From assembly GCA_040902195.1 (NCBI GenBank), contig JBBDXS010000019.1, positions 310,001 to 374,000 on the forward strand: DNA of 64,000 nucleotides, read 5' to 3'. This DNA is from JBBDXS01 sp040902195. Lineage in GTDB: Bacteria > Chloroflexota > Dehalococcoidia > DSTF01 > RBG-16-68-14. Positions within the stretch are counted from its first letter, which is position 1; every line of letters starts with the position of its first letter. A program made the position numbers and the translations under genes. The notes beneath the pieces were generated by a model, which saw only the letters and a program-made list of their open reading frames with translations, was not told the DNA's origin and did not search any database. Below, in pieces: positions 7,682 through 16,400 of the stretch.

Positions 7682-9042
7682 TTCTGGTTCAAGTGGAACA
7701 GGTTCTGCGGGTCGTACTTGGCCTTGATCTTGGCCAGCCGGCCGTAGTTACCCTTGTAGTTGTCCTCAATGCGCCCCTGGTCGTCCGCGTCCATGAAATT
7801 GACGTAACCTCCCACCTCCGAATGAGGCTCCAGCGCCTTGTAGTAGTCTCGCACCCAACCGATGTTCTTCTCGTTGTCCGCGGTGTCCGGCCACACGCCG
7901 GCGATCACCGTCGCGAACTTCGCGTCTCGGTAGGCGAATGCCGTCGCGTTCGGAGAGACGCGGCTACTGGCGCCGTTGATTGGATAGATGTGCATCGCGC
8001 AGTTCATCGTTGGGATCTTCGGGCCGAACTCCAGGTGCGCCTCGATCGCCCCGTCCGTCAGCTCTGTCGCGAACGAGCCCTTCCAATAATTCTGCAAGCC
8101 CGAAGGCAGCAGCTCGTCGAAGAGGGCGTTGATCGCCGGGTACGGCATCGGCGCGATCATCTCGCCGATGGTCGGCGCTACGTTGCGGATCGGCTCCATC
8201 GCTTGTTCGCCCTTGTCGAGCGGGCCCGCCCAGCACGCCACGATCGCGCAGTGTGTCTTGCCGTGCGCCTCTTCCGGCAGGAAGGGCAGCGGCGGTGCGA
8301 TCAGGAATGCTGGATACGCCCCCATTTCTTCAGGCGCCGTCTCGATGTACTCACGATAGAATTCGAGCACGTCGCGGGCCCGGTCCAGGGGGAACACGAA
8401 GATGCCCGCCAGGATGTCCTTGATCGGGTGCAGCCGGTATTCGAACGACGTCACGATGCCGAAGTTGCCGCCGCCGCCGCGCAGCGCCCAGAACAGGTCC
8501 TCGTTCTCCTTCTCGCTCGCTACAAGGAACTGCCCGTCCGCGGTCACGACATCGACCGACAGCAGGTTGTCGAGTGCTAGCCCACAGCCGCGCGTGAGAT
8601 AGCCGATCCCGCCGCCAAGCGTCAGCCCCGCGATGCCCGTCGTCGACACGATGCCGCCGGTGGTGGCCAGACCGAACGCATGCGTGGCGTGGTTGAAGTC
8701 ACCCCAGGTGCAGCCGCCTTCGGCCCGGACGGTCCGCGCGCGGGGGTCCACGCGGATGCCCTTCATCGGCGACAGGTCGATGACGACGCCGCCGTCGTTT
8801 GTGCCGAATCCCGGAGCGCTATGCGATCCGCCCCGCACAGACAGGTCGCCTCCGGCTTCGCGTGCGTAATTCACGGCGGCGATCACGTCCCCGGCGTCGA
8901 CGCAGCTGACGATCACGGCCGGCTTTCGGTCGTGCATCCCGTTGTAGACCTTGCGAGCCTCGTCGTACTGCTCGTGCCCCGGCGTAATGATGGAACCTCG
9001 CACCGTCGCTTCGAGCGCTTCTGTGGATGTCGCGGTGACCAT
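7666..9042 (-). CDS. FAD-linked oxidase, berberine-bridge-enzyme type
   Basis: 458 residues. FAD_binding_4 (PCMH) domain at about 40-210 with RGGSHS (69-74), whose His73 is the usual site of covalent 8-alpha FAD attachment, then ALDNLLSVDVVTADG, DLFWALRGGGGNFGIV; C-terminal BBE motif YDPQNLFHLNQNI. The second covalent anchor (cysteine in GxCxxVGxxG) is absent: the region reads GIVSTTGIAGLTLGGG (129-144), so mono-covalent flavin is expected. Substrate unknown; relatives oxidise sugars, alkaloids and polyketides. The ATG follows AGGAGG by 6 bases and a good promoter (9092-9120). The last three codons and stop form the terminator hairpin. Confidence 0.92.
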   Translation of the reverse strand: MVTATSTEALEATVRGSIITPGHEQYDEARKVYNGMHDRKPAVIVSCVDAGDVIAAVNYAREAGGDLSVRGGSHSAPGFGTNDGGVVIDLSPMKGIRVDPRARTVRAEGGCTWGDFNHATHAFGLATTGGIVSTTGIAGLTLGGGIGYLTRGCGLALDNLLSVDVVTADGQFLVASEKENEDLFWALRGGGGNFGIVTSFEYRLHPIKDILAGIFVFPLDRARDVLEFYREYIETAPEEMGAYPAFLIAPPLPFLPEEAHGKTHCAIVACWAGPLDKGEQAMEPIRNVAPTIGEMIAPMPYPAINALFDELLPSGLQNYWKGSFATELTDGAIEAHLEFGPKIPTMNCAMHIYPINGASSRVSPNATAFAYRDAKFATVIAGVWPDTADNEKNIGWVRDYYKALEPHSEVGGYVNFMDADDQGRIEDNYKGNYGRLAKIKAKYDPQNLFHLNQNIKPG

Positions 9043-9091
9043 GTTGTGCCTCCTTGGCTAAGAACGGGCCCCCTTGACTGGGCCGAGAGCG

Positions 9092-9120
9092 ATAGTACCG
9101 CCAGCTCGCGCGCGTGGCAA
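9092..9120 (-). promoter_or_regulatory. Promoter for the FAD oxidase
   Basis: Minus strand TTGCCA (9115-9120), 17-base spacer, TACTAT (9092-9097); leader of about 43 bases with AGGAGG. It separates this gene from the SDR operon just upstream, whose last stop is at 9140. Confidence 0.6.
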
Positions 9121-9139
9121 CTGCCTTCTGTGAGCTAGT

Positions 9140-10108
9140 TCACTCAGTTCGTCGCGCCAGGCGTCCCGCAACTTCCAGGTCGGGCGGCGGCGGCGCGGGG
9201 TTCGGCAGCCCGTACATCAGCCGCGTCGGCACCAGGTCGCGCAGCTCCGCGACGTCCCACATGCCCTGCTTCGTGATCGTGCGCATCGGCGCCTCTTCGT
9301 GCAGGAGCGAGACCGTCCCGCCCGCGACGGCGAAGATCTTCCCGTTGACGTTCCACGCCTCGTCTGTGCACAGGTACGCGACCATCGGCGCGATGTACTC
9401 CGGTCCGCGCATCGAGGCGAGCAGCGACTGCCGGGGCGGCGCCCCCGCCCCCTGGATGCCCGCTCGCGCGCGCAGCTCACGGCTCGATTCCGGCACCGAC
9501 TGCGTCATGCGCGTCGCCGCGCCGGGCGAGATAGCGTTGCACGTCACGCCGTACCGCCCGAGGTCCTTCGCGACCACGCGCGTAAAGCCCGCGACTCCGG
9601 CCTTCGCCGCGCCGTAGTTCGCCTGCCCGGGGTTGCCCGTGAGTCCTGACCCGGACGAGAAGTTGACGATCCGCCCGTACCGTTGTTGGCGGAAGATGAC
9701 GGAGGCGGGCTTCGTGGTGCAGTAGTGGCCCTTGAGGTGCACCGCGATCACGGCGTCCCACTCTTCCTCCGACATGTTGAAGATCATCCGGTCGCGCAGG
9801 ATGCCCGCCACGTTCACGAGAATGTCGAGCCGCCCGAACGCGTCCAGCGCCGTCTGGATCATGTGCTCGCCGCCGTCGACCGTCGCGACGGTGTCGAAGT
9901 TGGGGACCGCCTTGCCGCCCGCCGCCTGGATCTCGTCCGCGACGTCCTTCGCCGGCCCTTCGCTCGGCTGCGTCCCTTCGACTGAGACGCCGTAGTCGTT
10001 CACGACGACGCTCGCGCCCTCGGAGGCGAGCAGCAGCGCCACCTCGCGCCCGATGCCGCGTCCGGCGCCCGTTACGATTGCTACGCGTTCCTTCAGTCGA
10101 TCAGTCAT
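9140..10108 (-). CDS. SDR family oxidoreductase, MFE2/3-hydroxyacyl-CoA dehydrogenase-like
   Basis: 322 residues. Rossmann fold with TGAGRGIG (13-20), NVAG (99-102), catalytic Ser in NFSSGSG (about 152-154), and YGAAK (165-169) with Tyr165/Lys169. The long insertion after the first strand (VSVEGTQPSEGPAKDVADEI) is the signature of peroxisomal multifunctional enzyme type 2 and HSD17B4-like members, which oxidise (3R)-hydroxyacyl-CoA. A proline-rich C-terminal tail of about 50 residues follows the SDR core. Last gene of the MaoC operon and about two-thirds identical by eye to the SDR at 10461. NAD versus NADP preference is not evident, although a D after the second strand (VVNDYG) favours NAD. 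Confidence 0.9.
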   Translation of the reverse strand: MTDRLKERVAIVTGAGRGIGREVALLLASEGASVVVNDYGVSVEGTQPSEGPAKDVADEIQAAGGKAVPNFDTVATVDGGEHMIQTALDAFGRLDILVNVAGILRDRMIFNMSEEEWDAVIAVHLKGHYCTTKPASVIFRQQRYGRIVNFSSGSGLTGNPGQANYGAAKAGVAGFTRVVAKDLGRYGVTCNAISPGAATRMTQSVPESSRELRARAGIQGAGAPPRQSLLASMRGPEYIAPMVAYLCTDEAWNVNGKIFAVAGGTVSLLHEEAPMRTITKQGMWDVAELRDLVPTRLMYGLPNPAPPPPDLEVAGRLARRTE

Positions 10109-10115
10109 GCCGTCT

Positions 10116-10451
10116 CTAGGGCCTCTTGTACGCCGGTTGGTAAAGTCGCACAGGCCCGCCGCCCGGCAGCTCGAACGTCGTCACGCGGCCCCAGTCCTCT
10201 TCGACGATCGCCGAGAACTCCGCGCCGCGCGCCGACGCGTCCTTCATCGTCGCGTCGAGGTCGTCGCAGTAGAGCGTCACTTCATGAAACACGCGGTCCG
10301 ACGGGTGACAACCGACTTCGCCCTCAGGGAAGTCGAAGATCAGCCAGCCCTCTCCTTCTTCATGAAACGGTATGCCCAGCTTGTCGCGCAGAAACGAGCG
10401 CGCCGCATCGGGCTCGGTCGTGTGGAACAGCGCGTGGACTCCCTTGATCAT
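10116..10451 (-). CDS. VOC (glyoxalase/bleomycin-resistance fold) protein
   Basis: 111 residues with the two beta-alpha-beta-beta-beta modules of the VOC fold: GVHALFHTTEPDAARSFLRDKLGIPF at the start and HEVTLYCDDLDATMKDASARGAEF in the second half, ending in FELPGGGPVRLYQP. His and Glu candidates for metal binding are scattered (H7, E48, H57, E104). Function cannot be narrowed. AAGGAGC lies 4 bases before the ATG. It sits between the two paralogous SDR genes, suggesting a role in the same catabolic route, for instance an epimerase or lyase step. Confidence 0.85.
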   Translation of the reverse strand: MIKGVHALFHTTEPDAARSFLRDKLGIPFHEEGEGWLIFDFPEGEVGCHPSDRVFHEVTLYCDDLDATMKDASARGAEFSAIVEEDWGRVTTFELPGGGPVRLYQPAYKRP

Positions 10452-10460
10452 GATGCTCCT

Positions 10461-11423
10461 TTATTTCGCCGCGGCCTGCGCTGGCCGTCCCGGTATCTCG
10501 AGGTCCGGCGGCGGCGGCGACGGGTTGGGCACGTCCGCGAGCAAGTCGTGCGGGACGGCATCGATCAACTCGTCGACCGTCCACAGGCCGGGCTTCCAGA
10601 TCGTGCGTCTGGCCGTCGGGTGGTTGAGTACCGACACGCTGCCGCCCGCGACGGCGAAGACGTAGCCGTTGATGTTCCAGGCGTCGTCGCTCGCGAGGTA
10701 GGCGACCATCGGCGCGACCATCTCCGGGTTGCGAATGGGCGGTGGCGGCGGCGGCGGCGCGTCCTCATCTTGATCGCTCGCTCGAGGCCGTAGCTGACGC
10801 GCTCGATCGGGCACGGTGGCCGTCATGCGGGTCGCAGCCCCCGGCGAGATCGCGTTGCACGTGACGCCGTAGCGTCCCAGGTCGCGCGCCAGGACGCGCG
10901 TGAAGCCCGCGATGCCCGACTTCGCCGCGCCGTAGTTCGCCTGTCCCGGCAGCCCGATCAGCCCCGATACCGACGAGAAGTTGATGATCCGTCCGGAGCG
11001 CTGCTGCCGGAAGATGATCGATGCCGGCTTGGACACGCAGAAGTGTCCCCTCAGGTGCACCGCAATGACGGCGTCCCACTCTTCCTCCGACATGTTGAAG
11101 ATCATCCGGTCGCGCAGGATGCCGGCGTTGTTCACGATGACGTCGAGCCGCCCGAACGCATCGAGCGCCGTCTGGATGATCTTCTCGCCGCCCTCGACGG
11201 TCGTGACAGACTCGTAGCAGGGGGCCGCCTCGCCGCCGGCGTCCCGGATCTCAGCGACGACCTGATCGGCCGGGCCATTGTCCGTGCCCGTGCCATCGAC
11301 GCTCACGCCGGGGTCGACGACGACGACCTTCGCGCCCTCTTTCGCGAACAGCAGCGCCATCCCGCGCCCGATGCCGCGGCCCGAGCCCGTAATGACCGCT
11401 ACCTTCCCGTCGAGCGCGCCCAT
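10461..11423 (-). CDS. SDR family oxidoreductase, MFE2-like (paralogue of 9140-10108)
   Basis: 320 residues starting MGALDGKVAVITGSGRGIG. Same insert after strand 1 (VSVDGTGTDNGPADQVVAEI), NNAG, SSVSG and YGAAK catalytic triad, and a C-terminal tail with PNPSPPPPDLEIP that matches the tail of its paralogue. The two genes clearly arose by duplication. A run of eight prolines (DAPPPPPPPI) occurs in the segment before the last strand. The ATG at 11421-11423 shares its A with the stop of the unknown gene upstream; a GTG 12 bases earlier is possible but would lengthen the overlap. Confidence 0.9.
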   Translation of the reverse strand: MGALDGKVAVITGSGRGIGRGMALLFAKEGAKVVVVDPGVSVDGTGTDNGPADQVVAEIRDAGGEAAPCYESVTTVEGGEKIIQTALDAFGRLDVIVNNAGILRDRMIFNMSEEEWDAVIAVHLRGHFCVSKPASIIFRQQRSGRIINFSSVSGLIGLPGQANYGAAKSGIAGFTRVLARDLGRYGVTCNAISPGAATRMTATVPDRARQLRPRASDQDEDAPPPPPPPIRNPEMVAPMVAYLASDDAWNINGYVFAVAGGSVSVLNHPTARRTIWKPGLWTVDELIDAVPHDLLADVPNPSPPPPDLEIPGRPAQAAAK

Positions 11424-12082
11424 CAGCTTTTCCACAGGCTATCTGCCGAGAGGGTGTACTTCGCGTAGTTGTACTCATCAAGCAACTTTGTGAAAGGCTC
11501 CCGGCAAGCACTCTCCTCGATAGCCTGCACGGCCTCTTTACGATCGAGACCTTTTTCTACCATGCAGGTTCCAATCGCTTCGCTCGCTTCAGCCTGCAAA
11601 CGAGGCAAAAAGGTAAAGGCGTAGTCCTTGCCGGAAGGCCGCGGTGCTGTTGCGTCTCGGTAGATGCCGTAGCCAGCGGAGATTGCTGCATCCCACATCA
11701 CGAGCGAATTTGGCGCCCAAATGTGGAGTATCTTGGCCGCACCCGTTGATTCGTAGCGCCTTTCGCCAGACTGTGCGACCTTGTCAAAGGCGTCTTGGAT
11801 CGCGCCGAGGTGGCTGTCCTTTAGGTCGACAAAATGAATAGTGCGTAACTCACAAAGCATGGAGTAGAGGCTCTCGAAAACCAATTGCACCTGCGGCGGC
11901 GTTAAAGGGGTGTGCGTAGACCATTGATTCAGAAACGTGATTAGTTTCTTGCAATTCTCAAGCTCAGGCTTTGGACTCTGCCACGCAGTCCGCTCCGCTT
12001 CGCGGTAGCTCCAATAGAACCGATCACGAGCTTCCAATGTCCGGTAGAGCCGCGATGCCTCTACCAGCTTTCTCCAGTGCAC
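11423..12082 (-). CDS. Unknown protein inserted in the MaoC-SDR operon
   Basis: 219 residues from a GTG placed two bases after the MaoC stop; longer starts would run into MaoC in another frame. No family was recognised with certainty. The central stretch AAKILHIWAPNSLVMWDAAISAGYG is reminiscent of uncharacterised proteins with a SK(V/I)LH-NP-x-F-WD pattern. Mostly helical and charged, no signal peptide or membrane segment. Base composition is clearly lower in GC than the flanking genes, with TTG, AGA and CTT codons frequent. The start and stop fit the neighbours to the base, so it is translated with the operon despite looking acquired. Confidence 0.7.
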   Translation of the reverse strand: MHWRKLVEASRLYRTLEARDRFYWSYREAERTAWQSPKPELENCKKLITFLNQWSTHTPLTPPQVQLVFESLYSMLCELRTIHFVDLKDSHLGAIQDAFDKVAQSGERRYESTGAAKILHIWAPNSLVMWDAAISAGYGIYRDATAPRPSGKDYAFTFLPRLQAEASEAIGTCMVEKGLDRKEAVQAIEESACREPFTKLLDEYNYAKYTLSADSLWKS

Positions 12083-12084
12083 GT

Positions 12085-12516
12085 CTACCCCCGCGACGGC
12101 AGCGTCACGACCGCGACGCCCGGACTGGTCTTCGATCCGTCCGGCTTCTCCGTCCAGATGTCCAGCTCGACGAAGTTGTTCGCGCCCTCGGCGTACTTCT
12201 TCGTCACGACGCCGCGACAAAGGATGTCCTGGTTCGGCTCATCCATGCCCCGGTACTGGCAACCGAACTTCTTCACGCTACCCGCGTCGCCCGCCCAGTC
12301 GTGCAGGAGCTGGCCGAGGAACGCGTGCTTGAGCGCGCCGTGGACGATCAGGCCCTTCAGGCCCGTCGATTTCGCGAAGTCGATATCGTAGTGGATCTGG
12401 TAGAAGTCGCCCGAGCCGGCAGCCCACATCACGAGCTGCTGCGTCGAGCAGTTCTTCTTCAGCGACGGGATCTCTTCGCCCTCGTTGACGTCCTCGAAGT
12501 AGACCTGGTCAGCCAT
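12085..12516 (-). CDS. MaoC-like hotdog dehydratase
   Basis: 143 residues. Hotdog-fold hydratase 2 motif is centred on AAGSGDFYQIHYDIDFAKSTGLKGLIVHGALKHAFLGQLL: the usual catalytic pair is D/H in (A/S)xDxNPhHxD; here D-F-Y-Q-I-H retains Asp and His. Expected to hydrate enoyl-CoA or dehydrate 3-hydroxyacyl-CoA. Follows the MaoC_N-type gene, and such pairs form a heterodimer (HadA/HadB style). The upstream spacer contains an interspersed repeat. The start has a modest ribosome site (AGGAGACAGCGG). Confidence 0.9.
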   Translation of the reverse strand: MADQVYFEDVNEGEEIPSLKKNCSTQQLVMWAAGSGDFYQIHYDIDFAKSTGLKGLIVHGALKHAFLGQLLHDWAGDAGSVKKFGCQYRGMDEPNQDILCRGVVTKKYAEGANNFVELDIWTEKPDGSKTSPGVAVVTLPSRG

Positions 12517-12540
12517 GTCCGCTGTCTCCTAGCGTTTCGA

Positions 12541-12581
12541 TTAATCCCTGATTCCTGGTTCCTTGTTCCCGATTCCTCGTC
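12541..12581 (-). repeat. Short AGGAA-rich interspersed repeat
   Basis: In the spacer between the two MaoC genes the minus strand reads AGGAATCGGGAACAAGGAAC and continues CAGGAATCAGGGATT. A very similar tract lies between nuoL and nuoM (40430-40465). It is a slip-type repeat built from GGAA(C/T)(C/A)AG words and not coding. Confidence 0.5.
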
Positions 12582-13064
12582 TTAGTACTGGATCACCGTG
12601 CCGCGCTCGACCGCGACGACCTTGCCGTCCTGATTCGTGTACGTCGTCTCGCGGCTTGTAATCAGCATCGGCCCCATGCTACCGGAACGCTCGTTGAAGC
12701 CCGTCACCTTGTTGCGCGCGGTGAGCACATCGCCGGCGCAGACGGTGTCGTAGTACTCAGTCTCCGTACCGCCGTTGAGCACGCGCTTGTATGGGATGCT
12801 GAAGCCCATGCCGGGGCGGCCCTGTGCGCCGCCCGCTGCTGGCGTGAACGCTCTCGTGCCGAGGAAGCCCGGTGGCGCGACGACGCTGCGGTAGCCCTGC
12901 TTCTTCGCGTAGGCCTCGTCGTAGAAGATCGGGTCCGTGTGTCCTACCGCGCGCGCGAACATCCGGCAGCCCGTCTTGTCGACCTCCAGCGTCGACGGCT
13001 CGCCTTCCTTGCCGATGGCAGCGCGCATTTCGTCCGTGATCACGGACTCCTGCTGCTGAGTCAT
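12582..13064 (-). CDS. MaoC N-terminal-type dehydratase (FAS1-like/HadA-like)
   Basis: 160 residues matching the N-terminal dehydratase domain of MaoC double-hotdog proteins: the pattern MFARAVGHTDPIFYDEAYAKKQGYRSVVAPPGFLGTRAF, then YKRVLNGGTETEYYDTVCAGDVLTARNKVTGFNERSGSMGPMLITSRETTYTNQDGKVVAVERGTVIQY. These members usually lack the active-site pair and act as the non-catalytic, substrate-binding half of a heterodimer. First gene of the operon, behind a strong promoter; ATG with GAGGTAC ribosome site. Together with the MaoC and two SDR genes it forms a hydratase-dehydrogenase module. Confidence 0.88.
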   Translation of the reverse strand: MTQQQESVITDEMRAAIGKEGEPSTLEVDKTGCRMFARAVGHTDPIFYDEAYAKKQGYRSVVAPPGFLGTRAFTPAAGGAQGRPGMGFSIPYKRVLNGGTETEYYDTVCAGDVLTARNKVTGFNERSGSMGPMLITSRETTYTNQDGKVVAVERGTVIQY

Positions 13065-13137
13065 CCGTACCTCCTCATGCGGGGGAGCTCTCGTGGACTC
13101 CCTGACGTTTGCGTAAGAGTCCGCTTTGGCGAAGCTG

Positions 13138-13167
13138 AGGATACAACGGCCGCACGGAACCTGTCAA
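13138..13167 (-). promoter_or_regulatory. Promoter for the MaoC-SDR operon
   Basis: Minus strand TTGACA (13162-13167), 18-base spacer, TATCCT (13138-13143). Consensus -35 and near-consensus -10; RNA start near 13131, leader about 67 bases. Confidence 0.75.
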
Positions 13168-13488
13168 CGAGGGCGGCGTGAGCGTGACGGAGCGAGCATG
13201 CGGCCGGCCCACGTGCCTTCGGTGGGCCCGACGTGTCGAAGGAGCCACTCGCGCCGGGAAGTTCGTTTTCCCGACTTTGGGCCTCGCCAGCCAGCTTCGG
13301 CTCAGACTCAGAGTTAGGAAGTTCGTTTGGTAGAAACGACGGTTTATTGTCTACGCTCATGCTCGGTTGCCTCCTTGCAGACTGGTCGGAAGCATAGGCG
13401 CGCCAGCATTATGTCGCGGAGGCTAGCACGCGTGTGCTGGCGGTGTCAAGGGACGGTGGGCTAGCCAGGGCTCAAGGCCCTGACCTGG
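13168..13488. other. Intergenic stretch with a well-initiated but unsupported small ORF
   Basis: On the minus strand an AAGGAGG lies 9 bases before an ATG at 13358-13360 that opens a 99-codon frame (MSVDNKPSFLPNELPNSESE...) running through the operon promoter and ending in the first bases of the MaoC_N gene. Only the first 30 or so codons look protein-like; the rest resembles translated repeat (a GAACTTCC motif recurs at about 65-base spacing). It could be a gene remnant or a leader peptide. Nothing else is recognised, apart from clusters of short dyads around 13201-13260. Confidence 0.35.
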
Positions 13489-16400
13489 CTAGGATTTCTT
13501 TGCAAAATACCACGATGGCTTGTGACCCGAGACTTTGCCGCCCTTTGGCGTGAAAGAGAACCCTAGGGGCGCGAGAGCTGCCTTATGATCGGAGCCCCCT
13601 ATCACCCAGAGCGTACCGCCGACTGGCCGCCTGTCTATCACCTCTAGGCCGTGCTGACGGGCGTATTCGATTGCTTGGCGAGTGCTGGTCTCAGAGGCGG
13701 CCGGCGCCGCGCCACGAGCGCGGACCTGTGGTGTGGATCTGCGTGCGGCACGCAGCAATTTAGCAGCGTATGGCTCTTGGTGCGCTGGCGGGCTGTCCGG
13801 CTTGGGAGACTCTTCCCTCGTGGCGGGGATAGTCGGAATATCAACCTGTTCGGCGGGATGGCTCTCCTGTGCTGAAGAAGGACTCCGATCGGCAACCGGG
13901 GACAGAATGCTGTCGGCCTCAACGATTTCGTGGCGGGCTAGGATCTGTGAAATTGCTGCGTCGATGCGCGACCAAATGTCAGATCCAGTCCGCTGGTAGC
14001 CAAACTGCCTGGCAACCTCAACGATCACGGCCTCTCTGCTTCCGCTGAACATGGCTGGAAGTACGACCTTCACCCCGGCTTGTAGTTCGGGCAAAGATAT
14101 GTGTTCGACCGCGCGCGGCATGCTGCTAGCGCTGGGACGTCTCGGTTCAATGTCTGCACCAGTGATCGCCAAGAAGGATCGCTCAGCGTCACCCGATTCC
14201 GTAGGAATCCACGCCACGTGGTCGCGCGAGACCGCGTCACTTATGGCCTCCTCGACCCGATTCCTTACTATGTGTCCAGCGCGTCCCAGACCGTACCGAT
14301 CTCTGAGTCTCGCCACGACAACGTCAACGTGTACTGGTCCTTCCTGCTCGACAACTCGCCGAATCAGGCGAGTGAGCACTGGAGTTACTTCATATTGGAC
14401 CTCCGCTCCAACGGCGATTGCATCCAGCTCCGCCTCTACGTACGGCCGGAATAGCTCTGGCGGCTCCGGAGTGTCAACTGGCTTGATCGGCTCAACGGTT
14501 GGAGAGCGCTCCCCGCCGTTGGGAGAGTCTCCTTTCTGGTCTGCATCGTCTACGGCCTGTTCGGTGCGCGGTGGCTGCGCTGGCGGTACCTTGCTGATTC
14601 TCGCGGCCGCCCGTGCCCGTGTAATTGCCTTGTCGATGTCCTCGAGTTCAGCTTCGAGGTTTCGAATCCAAGAAGTGGACCAGACCCGGTGGATCCTCCA
14701 GCCGAGTCCCTCCAGAACAGACTGCCGGAGCCAGTCGCGGTCCCTCGCTGCGGGTGCGCTGTGGTAGGTTGCGCCGTCGCACTCGATTCCCAGGTCGTAC
14801 CTCGTTCCGTCCTCAGAGAGGATCCCCAAGTCGATTCGATAACCTGACACGCCAATCTGGCGGCTGACCCGATAGCCCCGCCGAATGAGGGCTGCCTCGA
14901 CAGCCGCTTCGAAGGGCGACTCAACCTCCGCTGCTGGATCAAGCGTCACTTCAGCTTCGATTGACCGCACAGGATCTGCAACGTACTCGAGGAAGCGCCG
15001 AAGGAGTCTGGCGCCATCGCTCTCGGCGTCGATAGCGGTTGGATGCAAGGAATGAACCACTGTCATGCTCTTTCGTGCGCGAGTGATCGCTACGTTGAGT
15101 CGCCGTCGGCCTCCCTCGGCATTGATCGGCCCAAACCTGTTTGGAGTTGCGCCTGATCCAACGGTGGGTCCGTACCCGATACTTAGGATGATGTGGTCCC
15201 GTTCATCACCCTGAACGGTCTCAAGGTTCTTCACAAAGACTGGTTCGCGACCCGAGGCAAAGCGCTCTTCAACGTCGCTCTCAAGCAATCTTCTATTGTC
15301 GATCATCTGTTGAATGCAATCTGACTGCGTTCGGCTGAGTGCCACAATGCCTACGCTTTCGTCAAGCGGGCAAGTCCGAAGCAGGTGGAAGAGCACATCA
15401 ACTGTTCTTTCGGCCTCACCTTTGTTGGTCCTGGAGCTCGGGTCGTACCTGGCGTCGGGCAAGTAAGTGTCAACAATGCCAAGCCCGCTCTCTTGTACAG
15501 CGGGCGAGGGGAACACAAGCATGGGGCGATCCTTGTAGATCCAGTGATTTGAGAACCTGATTAGGCTCTCGTGACGGCTTCGGTAGTGCACTCCAAGATA
15601 CGCTTCGCCGACCTGAGCACCCTTTGCTGCAGCGAGTATGCTCGGGACGCCTTTGAAATAGTCTCCGTCCTCCTCATCCTCCGCATAGTCGTCGGTATCA
15701 CCTGCGCGGGCGCGGCGAAAGAAGTTGGTGGGCGGGAGCTGGTTTTCGTCGCCGACGACTATCGTCTGGTTGCCTCGGTCGATTGCTGGAACTGCGTCTT
15801 CAGGGAAGACCTGCGAAGCCTCGTCGAAGACGACGACGTCGAACGAGATTGATTCTAGGGCAGAGCTATCTCTCGAGAGAAACTTGCTCACAGCGAGCGG
15901 ACTCATCAAGAACACGGGCTTTAGCGCCTGAACGAGGTGAGGAATGCTCTCCACGAGTCTTCGAACGGAGAGCTGGCCTCTCTTGCGGGAGAGCTGGCGC
16001 TGAAGCGTGGCGTATTCTCCTCCACGCAGCCCGGCGATCTCACGGCTTGGATACTGAGCGAAGCAGACATCTCGGACGCGTTGCGCGGCTGCGTTAGGCA
16101 ATGACTGATCGAGCTTCGTAAACTCGGACCTCACGTGGTCGAATTCTCGAGATGAAAACGTTGAAAGCGCTGGCTCGTTCGCGTAGATGGTATCCAGCCA
16201 AGAGCCGATGACTCGGCGCTGGACAACCTTGGGTACGAGTGCCGATTGGTCCGTGACTTGCCGAATCTGGGAAGCGACATCGGTTTGCAGAATTCGGTTC
16301 AGCTCTTCGATGGTAGCTCGGTATGTTAGCCACGCCGAGCTTGTCTCCGCGTTTTCCTGTAGATCCCGTGCCCAAGTCGCAATGTGACCTAGGTCCGACT

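Noticed and set aside
7560..7700. CRISPR or tRNA-like structure at the tandem hairpins
   Set aside because: Only two degenerate units without spacers of equal length; no cloverleaf, no TTCRANY loop.
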